Of a stretch of 64,000 nt of DNA, positions 8,528-17,728 are shown one piece after another. Source of the stretch: Streptomyces sp. SCUT-3. Its GTDB lineage: Bacteria; Actinomycetota; Actinomycetes; Streptomycetales; Streptomycetaceae. The position numbers and the translations under genes are program-made. The notes under the pieces were generated by a model that had not been told where the DNA came from, searched no databases, and saw only the letters and a list, made by a program, of their open reading frames with translations. The stretch covers positions 186,001 through 250,000 of the forward strand of contig NZ_CP046907.1 of the NCBI RefSeq assembly GCF_014083985.1, in the 5' to 3' direction. Every line of letters begins with the position of its first letter. Within the stretch, counting starts at the first letter, position 1.

Positions 8528-9010
8528 ATGAGTGCACGCACTGTTCTTCCCGCTCTCCCCCCGCTGCTCACCAGGGCGGGCGCGGCCTCCGCGGTGGCCG
8601 CTGCCGTCCTCGCCGGCTCCGTGCTGGTGCCCGGGGCCGCGGCCGAGGCCGAGGCGGCGGGCGTCTCGTCCAAGGCACTGAAGGTCGCGGCCTCGAAGAA
8701 GGGGTCCCCCTACCGGTGGGGCGGCGCGGGACCGAACCAGTTCGACTGCTCGGGGCTGATCCTCTACGCCTACAAGAAGGCCGGCAGGTCCCTGCCCCGC
8801 ACCGCGGCCGCCCAGTACACCAGGGCCCGGCACATCTCCAAGAAGAGCCGCAAGCCCGGTGACCTGGTCTTCTTCCACGGCAGGGGCCGTGTCTACCACG
8901 TGGCCCTCTACGCGGGGAAGGACCGCGTCTGGCACGCCGCCAAGCCCGGCACTCGCGTGAAGAAGGAGAGGCTGTGGACCACCAGCGTCTCCTACGGGCG
9001 GGTGCGCTGA
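8528..9010 (+). CDS. Secreted NlpC/P60 cell-wall hydrolase
   Basis: The product is 160 residues long with a signal peptide (about 1-42, ending near GAAAEAEA) followed by one NlpC/P60 domain. Catalytic residues are Cys74 in FDCSGL, His124 in YHVALYAG and the polar third residue His136 in WHAA. Enzymes of this family cut D-Glu/mDAP-type peptide bonds in peptidoglycan. ATG 8528 is preferred because an in-frame ATG at 8510 would overlap the riboswitch; GAAGGG lies upstream of 8528. Control by c-di-AMP is predicted from the upstream aptamer. The protein has no anchoring or extra binding domain. Confidence 0.9.
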   Translation: MSARTVLPALPPLLTRAGAASAVAAAVLAGSVLVPGAAAEAEAAGVSSKALKVAASKKGSPYRWGGAGPNQFDCSGLILYAYKKAGRSLPRTAAAQYTRARHISKKSRKPGDLVFFHGRGRVYHVALYAGKDRVWHAAKPGTRVKKERLWTTSVSYGRVR

Positions 9011-9056
9011 CCCGCGGGGAGCCCCGCGGCCGGGCGGACGGGGGCGTCCCGGTGGC

Positions 9057-9491
9057 TCAGGAACCACCGGCGGGGGACGTCCAGGGCAGGAGAGCCCACA
9101 CCGTCTTGCCGCCCCCGGCGGCCGGGGCGGCGCAGAACCTGCCCCCGGCCGCGGCGGTCAGGGTGCGGACGATCAGCAGTCCGCGGCCGTTGTCCGGGCG
9201 GTCCGGGCGGGAGGGCCTGCGGGGCAGGCGCGGGTGACCGTCGGTCACCCCGATCCGCAGCCATGCGTCGCGCTCCAGCCGGACCTCGACGGTGAGGACG
9301 GGCGAGCGGCCCCGGGTGTGCTGGACTGCGTTGGTGGCCAGTTCGGAGACGATCAGCCGCACGACGTCGGCCTCCTCGGACCGCTCGGACAGGCCCCATC
9401 CGGCCAGGACTCCCGTGACGTACCTGCGGGCCGTGCCGACCGAGGCCGGATCGCTCGGCAGGGTGACGGATGCTTCCCTGAGGTGTGCCAC
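9057..9491 (-). CDS. RsbW-like anti-sigma regulatory factor (HATPase)
   Basis: This 144-residue single-domain GHKL ATPase has an N-box ELATNAVQHT (Asn54), a G1-like DGHPRLP and a G2-like NGRGLLIV. Such short kinases in actinomycetes bind alternative sigma factors or phosphorylate STAS antagonists. The start is GTG 9491, with GAGGGAGA upstream. No sigma factor or STAS gene is adjacent, so its partner is unknown. It is convergent with the NlpC gene. Confidence 0.85.
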   Translation of the reverse strand: MAHLREASVTLPSDPASVGTARRYVTGVLAGWGLSERSEEADVVRLIVSELATNAVQHTRGRSPVLTVEVRLERDAWLRIGVTDGHPRLPRRPSRPDRPDNGRGLLIVRTLTAAAGGRFCAAPAAGGGKTVWALLPWTSPAGGS

Positions 9492-9723
9492 GGCGACGTC
9501 TCCCTCTCCCGCCGGACCCGCGCCGGGCAGGACGCGCCCGGCTCCGGGCAGCAGGTCCCGCGCTCACCGCGGACACGGGGAGGACGCGGCTCCGGACGGC
9601 TGCCCCGGCCCCGGCGTGCCCCTCATCGTGCACGCGGGGGGACCCGCCCACAAAGACACGCACACATCTGTCGCCCGATGCGGTGAACGTTGGTGTGAGC
9701 GGTCGCGCGGCGCGGTCCGGACC

Positions 9724-10872
9724 TCACCGGACGCGGGGCGCGGTGGCGGCCACCGTGCCCACCACCGTGCGCAGTTGGGCGTCGGTCAGGTCGGCCCGCG
9801 CGGTCAGCCGGATCCTGGAGACGCCGTCGGGGACGGACGGCGGCCGGAAGCAGCCCACGGCCAGCCCCGCGGCCCGGCAGTCCGCCGCCCAGCGCACGGC
9901 CGCCTCCGGGGACGGCGCGCGCACCGAGACCACCGCCGCGTCGGGCTCGCAGACCTGCAGCCCCTCCCCGGCCAGCATGCGCGCCGTCTCCCGGGCGACC
10001 TCCCGGGCCCGGGCGGCGCGCTGCGGCTCGGCGCGGGCCAGGCGCAGCGCGGCGAGCGCGCCGCCGGCCGCGGCCGGGGCCAGAGCGGTGTCGAAGATGA
10101 ACGTGCGCGCGGTGTTGACGAGGTGGCGGATCACCCGGGCGGGGCCGAGGACCGCGCCGCCCTGGCTGCCCAGGGACTTGGACAGGGTGGCCGTGACCAC
10201 CACGTCGGCGTCCCCGGCCAGTCCCGCCGCCGCGGCCGCGCCCCGGCCGCCCTCGCCCAGGACGCCCAGGCCGTGCGCGTCGTCGACCAGCAGCCCCGCG
10301 CCGGCGGCCCGGCACACCCGGGCCAGCGCGGGGAGGTCGGCGGCGTCGCCGTCGACGGAGAAGACCGAGTCGGTGACGGCCACCGCCGGCCCGCCGTGGA
10401 CGGCGAACTCCTTGGCCGCCGCCAGCGGGTCGCGGTGCGGGACGACCGCGGTGCGGGCCCGGGAGAGCCGGCAGCCGTCGATCAGCGAGGCGTGGTTGTA
10501 CGCGTCGGAGACGACCAGGGTTTCCGGGCGGGCGGTGAGCGCGGTGACCGCGGCGAGGTTGGCGGCGTAGCCGGAGGCGAGGACGAGGGCGGCCTCGAAA
10601 CCGCAGAAGTCGGCCAGTTCGGACTCGAGTTCGGCGTGCAGTTCGGTGGTGCCGGTGACCAGGCGCGAGCCGGTCGAGCCGGCTCCCCAGCGCAGGGCGG
10701 CATCGGCCGCGGCCCGGGCCACCGCCGGGTGGCGGGTCAGGCCCAGGTAGTCGTTGCCGGCCAGGTCCAGCAGCGGCGACGCCGCGGGACGGGGCGTCAG
10801 GGTGCGCAGCAGTCCCGCCCGTCGGCGGGCCTCCGCCTGCTCGTCGAGCCAGTCGAACGGATGGGTGTGCAT
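9724..10872 (-). CDS. bioF: 8-amino-7-oxononanoate synthase
   Basis: This 382-residue PLP enzyme of the alpha-oxoamine synthase family condenses pimeloyl-ACP/CoA with alanine in biotin synthesis. The PLP lysine is Lys232 in [13 protein letters not shown], and [10 protein letters not shown] and the [10 protein letters not shown] loop are present. The frame is open 25 codons further upstream, but [12 protein letters not shown] at 10872 matches the usual family start. It is transcribed divergently from bioB-bioA-bioD, sharing a 151-bp intergenic region. Confidence 0.93.
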   Translation of the reverse strand: MHTHPFDWLDEQAEARRRAGLLRTLTPRPAASPLLDLAGNDYLGLTRHPAVARAAADAALRWGAGSTGSRLVTGTTELHAELESELADFCGFEAALVLASGYAANLAAVTALTARPETLVVSDAYNHASLIDGCRLSRARTAVVPHRDPLAAAKEFAVHGGPAVAVTDSVFSVDGDAADLPALARVCRAAGAGLLVDDAHGLGVLGEGGRGAAAAAGLAGDADVVVTATLSKSLGSQGGAVLGPARVIRHLVNTARTFIFDTALAPAAAGGALAALRLARAEPQRAARAREVARETARMLAGEGLQVCEPDAAVVSVRAPSPEAAVRWAADCRAAGLAVGCFRPPSVPDGVSRIRLTARADLTDAQLRTVVGTVAATAPRVR

Positions 10873-10939
10873 GACTCGTCCCGGTGGTGTGCGGCGAAGT
10901 GTTCCCCTGCAACGTAGCGCCGGGGAAACTCCGGCGGAG

Positions 10940-10995
10940 TGTGGCAATGTACACAGCCGTACGGGCGCGTCTTGTGCGGTCCGTCATTGGCCACA
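10940..10995. promoter_or_regulatory. bioF/bioB divergent control region with a split inverted repeat
   Basis: TGTGGCAATG (10940-10949) and CATTGGCCACA (10985-10995) form an imperfect inverted repeat centred in the divergent intergenic region. It does not match the BioR or BioQ operators I know. A regulatory role is inferred only from position and symmetry. Confidence 0.35.
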
Positions 10996-11023
10996 CACGC
11001 CGCGCTGCGTCAGGATCACTGTC

Positions 11024-12262
11024 ATGGATCTGCTGAACACGCTGGTGGAAAAGGGGCTGCGGCGGGAGCTGCCGACCCGTGACGAGGCGCTGGCCGTACT
11101 GGCCACCGCCGACGACGACCTGCTCGACGTGGTGGCGGCCGCCGGCCGGGTGCGCCGCCAGTGGTTCGGGCGCCGGGTGAAGCTGAACTACCTGGTCAAC
11201 CTCAAGTCGGGCCTGTGCCCGGAGGACTGCTCCTACTGCTCCCAGCGCCTGGGGTCGAAGGCGGAGATCCTCAAGTACACCTGGCTCAAGCCCGAGCAGG
11301 CCGCCGAGGCGGCGCGCGCCGGGGTGGCGGGCGGGGCCAAGCGGGTGTGCCTGGTGGCCAGCGGCCGCGGTCCGACGGACCGGGACGTGGAGCGGGTCTC
11401 GCAGACCATCGCGGCCATCAAGGAGGAGAACGAGGGCGTCGAGGTGTGCGCCTGCCTGGGCCTGCTGTCCGACGGTCAGGCCGGGCGGCTGCGGGAGGCC
11501 GGCGCAGACGCCTACAACCACAACCTCAACACCTCCGAGGCCACCTACGGGGACATCTGCACCACCCACGACTACGCGGACCGGGTGAGCACCGTCCAGC
11601 AGGCCCAGGCCGCCGGGATGTCCGCCTGCTCCGGCCTGATCGCCGGGATGGGCGAGTCGGACGAGGACCTGGTCGACGTGGTGTTCGCACTGCGGGAGCT
11701 GGACCCGGACTCGGTGCCGGTCAACTTCCTCATCCCCTTCGAGGGGACGCCCCTGGCCCAGGAGTGGGCGCTCACCCCGCAGCGCTGCCTGCGGATCCTG
11801 GCGATGGTCCGCTTCGTGTGCCCGGACGTGGAGGTGCGCCTGGCCGGCGGGCGGGAGATCCACCTGCGGTCGATGCAGCCGCTGGCGCTGCACCTGGTCA
11901 ACTCCGTCTTCCTGGGCGACTACCTGACCAGCGAGGGCCAGGCCGGCAAGGCCGACCTGGAGATGATCGCCGACGCCGGGTTCGAGGTGGAGGGCGCGGG
12001 AACGGTGACGCTCCCCGGTCACCGGGCGGCGTCCGGGGCCGGTGCGGGCTGCGGTGCGCACGCCGCCGGGCCGGACGAGGAGGGCGCCGGCTGCGGTGCG
12101 CACGGCGGCGGCTGCTCGCCGTGCGGCGGGGCGGCCGGTGAGCCGGGCGCCGCGGACGAGCCGGCCGCGGCGGCCGCCGCCGCTCCGGCAGCCGGGGGAC
12201 GGGCCGACCTGGTCTCGGTGCGCCGCCGCGGCGCGGGCACCGACCTGCCGCCCAATGCCTGA
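11024..12262 (+). CDS. bioB: Biotin synthase with a Cys-rich C-terminal extension
   Basis: This radical SAM enzyme inserts sulfur into dethiobiotin. The cluster motif is CPEDCSYC (Cys65, 69, 72), followed by the family motifs YNHNLNTSE and AGMGES. The catalytic domain ends near residue 325, so the 412-residue protein is longer than the usual 320-350. The tail contains two GCGAH elements and GGGCSPCGG, then an Ala-rich stretch and [14 protein letters not shown]. Such tails occur in actinobacterial BioB, and metal or cluster binding is only a guess. The bioA start overlaps its end by 8 bp. Confidence 0.94.
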   Translation: MDLLNTLVEKGLRRELPTRDEALAVLATADDDLLDVVAAAGRVRRQWFGRRVKLNYLVNLKSGLCPEDCSYCSQRLGSKAEILKYTWLKPEQAAEAARAGVAGGAKRVCLVASGRGPTDRDVERVSQTIAAIKEENEGVEVCACLGLLSDGQAGRLREAGADAYNHNLNTSEATYGDICTTHDYADRVSTVQQAQAAGMSACSGLIAGMGESDEDLVDVVFALRELDPDSVPVNFLIPFEGTPLAQEWALTPQRCLRILAMVRFVCPDVEVRLAGGREIHLRSMQPLALHLVNSVFLGDYLTSEGQAGKADLEMIADAGFEVEGAGTVTLPGHRAASGAGAGCGAHAAGPDEEGAGCGAHGGGCSPCGGAAGEPGAADEPAAAAAAAPAAGGRADLVSVRRRGAGTDLPPNA

Positions 12263-13639
12263 GCCCGCCCTTCCGTACGACGGGCCGGGGGCCTTCGCCG
12301 CCCCCGGCCCCGGCCCCGCCGTCGGCGTCGGCGCGGGCCCGTCCGGCAGCACCACGGAGCAGCTGCTCGACCTGGACCGGGACCACGTGTGGCACCCTAC
12401 GGCCCGATGCCCGGACGGCAGCGCCCGCTGCTGATCGAGTCGGCCTCGGGTGTGCGGCTGCGGCCGGCCGAGCCGGCCGAGGGCCACGAGGAACTGGTCG
12501 ACGGCATGTCGTCGTGGTGGGCGGCGGTGCACGGCTACAACCACCCGGTGCTCAACGAGGCCGTGCGCACCCAGCTGGACCGGATGAGCCACGTGATGTT
12601 CGGCGGGCTCACCCACGAGCCGGCCGTGCGGCTGGCCGCCCGGCTGGTGGAGATCACCCCCGAGCCGCTGCGGCACGTCTTCCTGGCCGACTCCGGCTCG
12701 GTGGCGGTCGAGGTGGCGGCGAAGATGTGCCTGCAGTACTGGCGCAGCCTCGGGCGGCCGGAGAAGCGGCGCCTGATGACCTGGCGGGGCGGCTACCACG
12801 GCGACACCTGGCAGCCGATGTCGGTGTGCGACCCGGACGGCGGCATGCACCACCTGTGGTCGGGGGTGCTGCCGCGGCAGGTCTTCGCCGACGCCCCGCC
12901 CGGCGGGTTCGACGACGCCCCCGACCCGGCGTACTGCGCGCACCTGCGGGAGCTGGTGGCCCGTCACGCCGACGAGCTGGCGGCCGTGGTGGTCGAGCCG
13001 GTGGTCCAGGGGGCGGGCGGGATGCGCTTCCACTCCCCCGGCTACCTGAAGGTGCTCCGGGAGGCCTGCGACGAGCACGGGGTGCTGCTGGTCCTGGACG
13101 AGATCGCCACCGGCTTCGGCCGCACCGGCGAGCTGTTCGCGGCCGGCCACGCCGGGATCTCGCCCGACGTGATGTGCCTGGGCAAGGCCCTGACCGGCGG
13201 TTACCTGACGATGGCGGCGACCCTGTGCACCACCGGGGTGGCCGAGGGGATCAGCCGCGGCGAGGTGCCGGTGCTCGCCCACGGGCCGACGTTCATGGGG
13301 AACCCGCTGGCCGCCGCCGTGGCGTGCGCCTCGGTCGACCTGCTGCTGGAGCAGGACTGGCGGCAGGAGGTGAAGCGGATCGAGTCCGGGCTGCGCGAGG
13401 GCCTGGCCCCGGCCGCGGGCCTGCCGGGAGTGGCGGACGTGCGGGTGCTGGGCGCGATCGGCGTGGTCCAGCTGGACCACGAGGTGGACATGGCGGCGGC
13501 CACCCGCGCGGCGGTGCGGGCCGGGGTGTGGCTGCGCCCGTTCCGCGACCTGGTGTACACGATGCCGCCGTACGTCACGGGCGACGAGGACCTGGCCCGG
13601 ATCTGCGCCGCCGTGGTCGCCGCGGCGCGCGAGGGATGA
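12255..13639 (+). CDS. bioA: Adenosylmethionine-8-amino-7-oxononanoate aminotransferase (frame broken near 12396)
   Basis: This class III PLP aminotransferase makes 7,8-diaminononanoate. ATG 12255 overlaps the bioB stop. A Pro/Gly-rich lead runs to [12 protein letters not shown], then the conserved [14 protein letters not shown] continues in the next frame; one base missing from the C run at about 12395-12397 explains this. The remainder is intact, including [33 protein letters not shown] and the PLP-lysine motif LGKALTGGY. Full length is about 461 codons. It is translationally coupled to bioB and followed by bioD. Confidence 0.9.
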
Positions 13640-13694
13640 CGGCACGGAACACGGACCGGAACACGGGACGGAACGAGGAGAGGGTGCAGGCACC

Positions 13695-14423
13695 ATGGCA
13701 GTACTGGTGGTCACGGGGACCGGCACGGAGGTCGGCAAGACCGTCGTGACGGCGGCGCTCGCCGCGGCGGCGTGCGCCGCCGGCCGGTCGGTGGCCGTGC
13801 TCAAGCCCGCGCAGACCGGGGTGCGGCCCGGCGAGCCCGGGGACGCGGCGGAGGTCGGGCGGCTGGCCGGGCCGGTGACCACGGCCGAGCTGGCCCGGTA
13901 CCCGGAGCCGCTGGCGCCGGCGACGGCGGCCCGCCGGGCCGGCCGGGAGCCGGTGCGGCCGCCGCAGGTCGCCGAGGCGGCGGAGAAGCTGGCCGCCGAG
14001 CACGACCTGGTGCTGGTCGAGGGCGCGGGCGGCCTGCTCGTGCACTTCGACGACGACGGCGCCACGCTGGCGGACGCCGCCCGGCTGCTGGGGGCCCCGG
14101 TGCTGGTGGTGGCCTCCGCCGGGCTGGGCACCCTCAACTCCGCCGCGCTGACCGCGGAGGCGCTGCGGTCCCGGGAGCTGGAGTGCGCGGGCGTGGTGAT
14201 CGGCAGCTGGCCGCGGCACCCCGGGCTGGCCGAGCTGTGCAACCTGCGGGACTTCCCCCGTGCGGCCGGTTCCCCGCTGGCCGGGGCCGTGCCCGAGGGG
14301 GCGGGGTCGCTGGAGCCGGAGGCGTTCCGGGCGCAGGCCCCGTCCTGGCTGGCCCCGCGGCTGGGAGGGGTCTGGGACGCGGAGGGCTTCGAGGAGGCCC
14401 AGCTGCGCCGTCCGATGCCCTGA
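13695..14423 (+). CDS. bioD: Dethiobiotin synthetase
   Basis: This 242-residue P-loop enzyme closes the ureido ring of biotin using CO2 and ATP. Walker A-like GTGTEVGKT spans residues 8-16, LKPAQTGV carries the conserved Lys, and VEGAGGLLV is the family signature. ATG 13695 follows GGAGAGGG. It is the last gene of the bioB-bioA-bioD operon, 55 bp after bioA. With bioF divergent, the window encodes all steps from the pimeloyl thioester to biotin. No pimelate-forming genes are visible. Confidence 0.94.
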   Translation: MAVLVVTGTGTEVGKTVVTAALAAAACAAGRSVAVLKPAQTGVRPGEPGDAAEVGRLAGPVTTAELARYPEPLAPATAARRAGREPVRPPQVAEAAEKLAAEHDLVLVEGAGGLLVHFDDDGATLADAARLLGAPVLVVASAGLGTLNSAALTAEALRSRELECAGVVIGSWPRHPGLAELCNLRDFPRAAGSPLAGAVPEGAGSLEPEAFRAQAPSWLAPRLGGVWDAEGFEEAQLRRPMP

Positions 14424-14520
14424 GGCGCCACCGGACGGGGGGAGTCCGGATGGCAGGCCGACGGCGGAGGGGGCATCGTTTCACGGGTACAGGCCGCGAG
14501 ACGTGACAGGGGTGCTTTCC

Positions 14521-16377
14521 ATGGCCGAGCATCGCGGGTCCGGGTTCCCGGAGGGCGCCGGAACCCCCGGCCCCGACGACGGCGAGGACCTCCGGGAGGC
14601 CGGGCGGGGCTTCGTCGCGGCGCAGGTTCCGGGAGCGGTCCGGGACGCGGACGGCCGGGTGGTCTGGGACGCCGACGCCTACGGCTTCCTCACCGGCCCG
14701 CCCCCGGACACCGCCGACCCGCTGCTGTGGCGGCAGGGCCGGCTCCGCTCCCGGCAGGGACTGTACGAGGTCACCGACGGCGTCTACCAGGTGCGCGGCC
14801 TGGACCTGGCCCACATGACCCTGGTGGAGTCCGGGCACGGGGTGGTCGTGGTCGACCCGCTGGGCTCCGCCGAGACCGCGGCGGCGGCGCTGGCGCTGTA
14901 CCGCGGGCACCGGGGGCCGCGCCCGGTCACCGGCGTGGTCCTGGCCCAGGCGCACACCGACCACTTCGGCGGGGTCGGAGGGGTGCTCCCCCCGGGGGAG
15001 GAGGGCGTCCCCGTGCTCGCGCCCGCCGGGTTCCTCGAGCACGCGGTCTCCGAGACCGTGTACGCGGGCCCGGTGGCGGCACGCGGCGCCGTGCGCGCCT
15101 ACGGCACCGTGCTGCCCAAGGCGCCCGACGGGCAGATCGGCGCCGGGCCCGGCCCGACCGCCTCCACCGGCACCCTCACCCTGGTGCGGCCCACCGTGGA
15201 GGTCGTCCGCGCCGGCCAGGAGGAGGTGGTGGACGGAGTGCGGTTCGTCCTCCAGCCCGCCCCGGGCGCCGGGGCGCCGGCCGCGACGAACTTCCTGCTG
15301 CCCGAGCGCCGGGCGCTGTTCGTGGTGGAGAACGCCGCGCACGCCCTCCAGGACGTGCCGGCCCTGTGCGGAGCCCGGGCGGGCGACGCCAGGGCGTGGG
15401 CGCGGTTCCTGGACGCGACGGTCCGGCTCCTGGCCGGGTCCGCGGATGTCCTGCTGTCCTCCCACCACTGGCCCACCTGGGGGCGGGAGCGGGTGGAGCG
15501 GCTGCTGTGCGGCCAGCGCGACCTGTTCGCCTACCTGCACGACCAGACGCTGCGGCTGGCCAACCAGGGGCTGACCGCGGCGGAGGCGGCCGAGAGGTTC
15601 CGGCTGCCGCCGCCCCTGGAGCGGCTGTGGCGCTCCCGCGGCCACTACGGCCCGCTCGACGACGCCGTCAGGGCTGTCCACCGGCGGTGGACGGGGAGCG
15701 GGGAGGACGGCCCCGCCCGCCGCTGGGGGCACCCCCCGGCGGACGCGGGCAGACGGTACGTGGAGTGCCTGGGGGGCGGCGACGCGGTCGTGGCCAGGGC
15801 CCGGGAGTACGCCGCCGCCGGCGACCTGCGCTTCGCGGCGACGCTGCTGGACCACGTGGTGCTCGCCGAACCCGGCCACTCGGGGGCCCGCGGGGAACTG
15901 GCCTCGGTCTACCGGCGGCTCGGGTACGCCTCGGCCGACGGCGGGCGGCGCAACGCCTACCTGACGGCCGCCCTGGAACTGCAGGGGGAACTGCCGAAGA
16001 CCGACAGGGCCGTGGCCCCGGAGGCGGTCTCGGCGCTGGCGGTCGACCAGATCGTCGACTCTCTGGCGGCGCGGGTGAACGGGCCGCGGGCCTGGGAGAT
16101 GCACCTGGTCATGGACTGGTCCCTGGTGGAGGAGTCCCGGGTGTGGCGGCTGACCCTGTCCAACGGGGCGCTGACCTCGCGCAGCTTCGCCGAGGGCGAG
16201 CAGCCGCCCGGGGCCCCGGCCGGGCTGTCCCTGACGCTCAGCCGCACCCAGCTGATGGCCATGCTGGGCGGCGCGCCGCTGGAGGGCGTCGACCTGCAGG
16301 GGGACCCGGCGATCCTGGGACGGCTGGTGTCCGTCCTGGACGCCCCGGACCTGATGCCGGGGCCGCTCGCCCCCTGA
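14521..16377 (+). CDS. Alkylsulfatase/SdsA1-like metallo-beta-lactamase-fold protein with altered zinc ligands
   Basis: The 618-residue product has the SdsA1-type layout: an N-terminal metallo-beta-lactamase domain (about 85-360), a helical dimerisation region (400-500) and an SCP2-like C-terminal domain (510-615). By alignment with SdsA1 motifs, the first His of HxHxDH is Gln143 (AQAHTDHFGG; His145, Asp147 and His148 remain). The PGTE glutamate is Gly251 (PGAGAPAA). The bridging Glu (Glu270, VENAAH) and the HHWP histidines (315/316) are retained. Loss of two ligands of one zinc site suggests altered or lost sulfatase chemistry. No signal peptide is visible. It follows bioD but has its own leader. 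Confidence 0.82.
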   Translation: MAEHRGSGFPEGAGTPGPDDGEDLREAGRGFVAAQVPGAVRDADGRVVWDADAYGFLTGPPPDTADPLLWRQGRLRSRQGLYEVTDGVYQVRGLDLAHMTLVESGHGVVVVDPLGSAETAAAALALYRGHRGPRPVTGVVLAQAHTDHFGGVGGVLPPGEEGVPVLAPAGFLEHAVSETVYAGPVAARGAVRAYGTVLPKAPDGQIGAGPGPTASTGTLTLVRPTVEVVRAGQEEVVDGVRFVLQPAPGAGAPAATNFLLPERRALFVVENAAHALQDVPALCGARAGDARAWARFLDATVRLLAGSADVLLSSHHWPTWGRERVERLLCGQRDLFAYLHDQTLRLANQGLTAAEAAERFRLPPPLERLWRSRGHYGPLDDAVRAVHRRWTGSGEDGPARRWGHPPADAGRRYVECLGGGDAVVARAREYAAAGDLRFAATLLDHVVLAEPGHSGARGELASVYRRLGYASADGGRRNAYLTAALELQGELPKTDRAVAPEAVSALAVDQIVDSLAARVNGPRAWEMHLVMDWSLVEESRVWRLTLSNGALTSRSFAEGEQPPGAPAGLSLTLSRTQLMAMLGGAPLEGVDLQGDPAILGRLVSVLDAPDLMPGPLAP

Positions 16378-16443
16378 CGGCCGGCCCCCGGGGCTGTTCT
16401 CGGGCCGGGGCACCCGGGCGGCCCGGGGCGGGGCGGGAGGGGC

Positions 16444-17006
16444 TCAGGCGGCCAGGCCCGGGAGCACCTCGGCCCCGGGGAGCCGGGCCACCGCGCTGCC
16501 CGGGAGGATCAGCTTGCCGCGCCGCAGCCCGCTGCCGACCAGGACGTACGGGGCGGCGGCCACCGCCTCGTCGACCAGCAGCGGCCATCCCCCGGGGAGC
16601 CCGACGGGGTGATGCCGCCGTACTCCATGCCCGTCTCCGCGACGGCGGCGTCCACGGGGGCGAAGGACGCCTTCCGGGCGCCCAGGTGCTTGCGCACCGT
16701 CCTGTTGACGTCGACGCGGGTGTGGGCGAGGGCGAGGCAGGCGGCCGGGGTGGTGTCCGCCCCGCGCCGGGCCGCGACGACGACGCAGTTCGCGGACGCC
16801 TCGAGCGGCACGCCGTAGGCCTCGCAGAAGACGGCTGTGTCGGCCTTGGCGGGGTCGGTGTCCACGTACAGCACGGACTCGGCCGCACGGCGGTCGTCCC
16901 AGTTCTTCAGCGCGTCGGCGACTGGCCGGGCGAGGAGGTCGCAGGCGTCCAGCGCCGTGCGGACGGTCTCGAAGTTCCCGAAGGGAGGTGTCGGGTGATC
17001 GCTCAT
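16444..17006 (-). CDS. YbaK/EbsC-family aminoacyl-tRNA deacylase-like protein (frame broken near 16591)
   Basis: The first 150 codons (MSDHPTPPFGNFET...GMEYGGITPSG) and the last 45 in the adjacent frame (WPLLVDEAVAAAPYVLVGSG...LPG) together form one YbaK-like domain of about 187 residues. One base is missing from the run at 16589-16593. The family includes Cys-tRNA(Pro) deacylases and related trans-editing factors. The Lys-containing catalytic segment (RKASFAP) and the GGITPSG loop are present. It is convergent with the sulfatase-like gene and upstream of the toxin-antitoxin pair on the same strand, with no obvious link. Confidence 0.8.
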
Positions 17007-17086
17007 GGGACGCACTGTAGACGCGGGGCGCACCGCCCCCGGGGCGGGTCCGGGCCGGGGCGGGTCCGGGCCGGGGCGCCGGCGGC

Positions 17087-17476
17087 TCATCCGGGGCCGG
17101 CGGGCGGGGTGGTCCAGGTGCGCAGCTCGTCGGCGATGCGCGGCAGGTCCGCGGTGCCGTCGTGGACCAGGCGGGCGAGGTCGCGCACCTGCTCGGGGGA
17201 GGTGGTGACCTTCAGTCCGCTCGCCACCAGGTAGGCGTAGGCGACGGCGGAGGCGTACATGGCGTTGGACCTCTCCAGCGCGGGCAGCCGTATGAGAAGT
17301 TGCAGCAGGGAGGCGGCGCGCTGGTGGGGGTCGTCGTAGACCGGCACGCCGAAGATCTCCGCCCGGTGGCGGCCGACCGCCGCGACCAGGGCGCCCCAGT
17401 CGGTCACCTGGGGGTCGCCGGGGGTGTTCCTCTCCGCGACCAGCAGCAGCCAGGCGAGGTCGATGCGCAGACTCAA
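17087..17476 (-). CDS. Fic/Doc-fold toxin-like protein with degenerate active site
   Basis: The 129-residue product is coupled to the upstream antitoxin by a TTGA overlap (TTG start at 17476). It resembles actinobacterial Doc/Fic-like proteins (FGVPVYDDPHQRAASLLQLL...VAYAYLVASGL). Aligning RLPALERSNAMYA with the Doc motif HxFx(D/A)NKRTA puts Pro65 where the catalytic His should be. Asn71 is kept and Lys/Arg are replaced by Ala/Met. Canonical Fic AMP-transfer or Doc kinase activity would therefore not be expected. Its role as a toxin rests on gene order. Confidence 0.7.
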   Translation of the reverse strand: MSLRIDLAWLLLVAERNTPGDPQVTDWGALVAAVGRHRAEIFGVPVYDDPHQRAASLLQLLIRLPALERSNAMYASAVAYAYLVASGLKVTTSPEQVRDLARLVHDGTADLPRIADELRTWTTPPAGPG

Positions 17477-17700
17477 CGCGGACCTTCGTGCTCCCGGCCG
17501 AACTCCTCCACGAACACCGACTCGTACTGCTTCATGAAGTCGGCGGCGGCCTCGACGAAGGCCCGCCCGTTCTCGCCCGCGTCGCGCTGCACGAGCCGCT
17601 CGATGTAGCGGTTGACGCTGATGCCCTGCTCCGAGGCCCGTTCCCGGGCCGTCTCCGCCGTGGCGGCGTCCACGCGGACGTTCAGTTGCGTCTTGGCCAT
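17473..17700 (-). CDS. Ribbon-helix-helix antitoxin
   Basis: The 75-residue product has an N-terminal beta strand TQLNVRVDAATAETAR followed by ERASEQGISVNRYIERLV, the pattern of Arc/CopG-type DNA-binding domains. The C-terminal half (ENGRAFVEAAADFMKQYESVF) is the likely toxin-binding tail. Its stop overlaps the toxin start (TTGA). A perfect 8-bp inverted repeat lies 9-28 bp upstream of its start codon, as expected for an autoregulated operon. Confidence 0.82.
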   Translation of the reverse strand: MAKTQLNVRVDAATAETARERASEQGISVNRYIERLVQRDAGENGRAFVEAAADFMKQYESVFVEEFGREHEGPR

Positions 17701-17708
17701 ACCGTCAC

Positions 17709-17728
17709 GCTAGCGCCGCCGCGCTAGC
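17709..17728. promoter_or_regulatory. Candidate antitoxin operator
   Basis: GCTAGCGC (17709-17716) and GCGCTAGC (17721-17728) form a perfect inverted repeat with a 4-bp spacer directly upstream of the antitoxin start at 17700. Position and symmetry suit an RHH autorepressor site. Confidence 0.55.

Noticed and set aside
9623-14476. A 1617-codon open frame on the minus strand opposite bioB, bioA and bioD
   Set aside because: Its translation is Arg/Ala/Pro/Gly low complexity apart from the overlap with other real frames; long antisense frames are expected at this GC content, and the plus-strand genes are well-known biotin enzymes.
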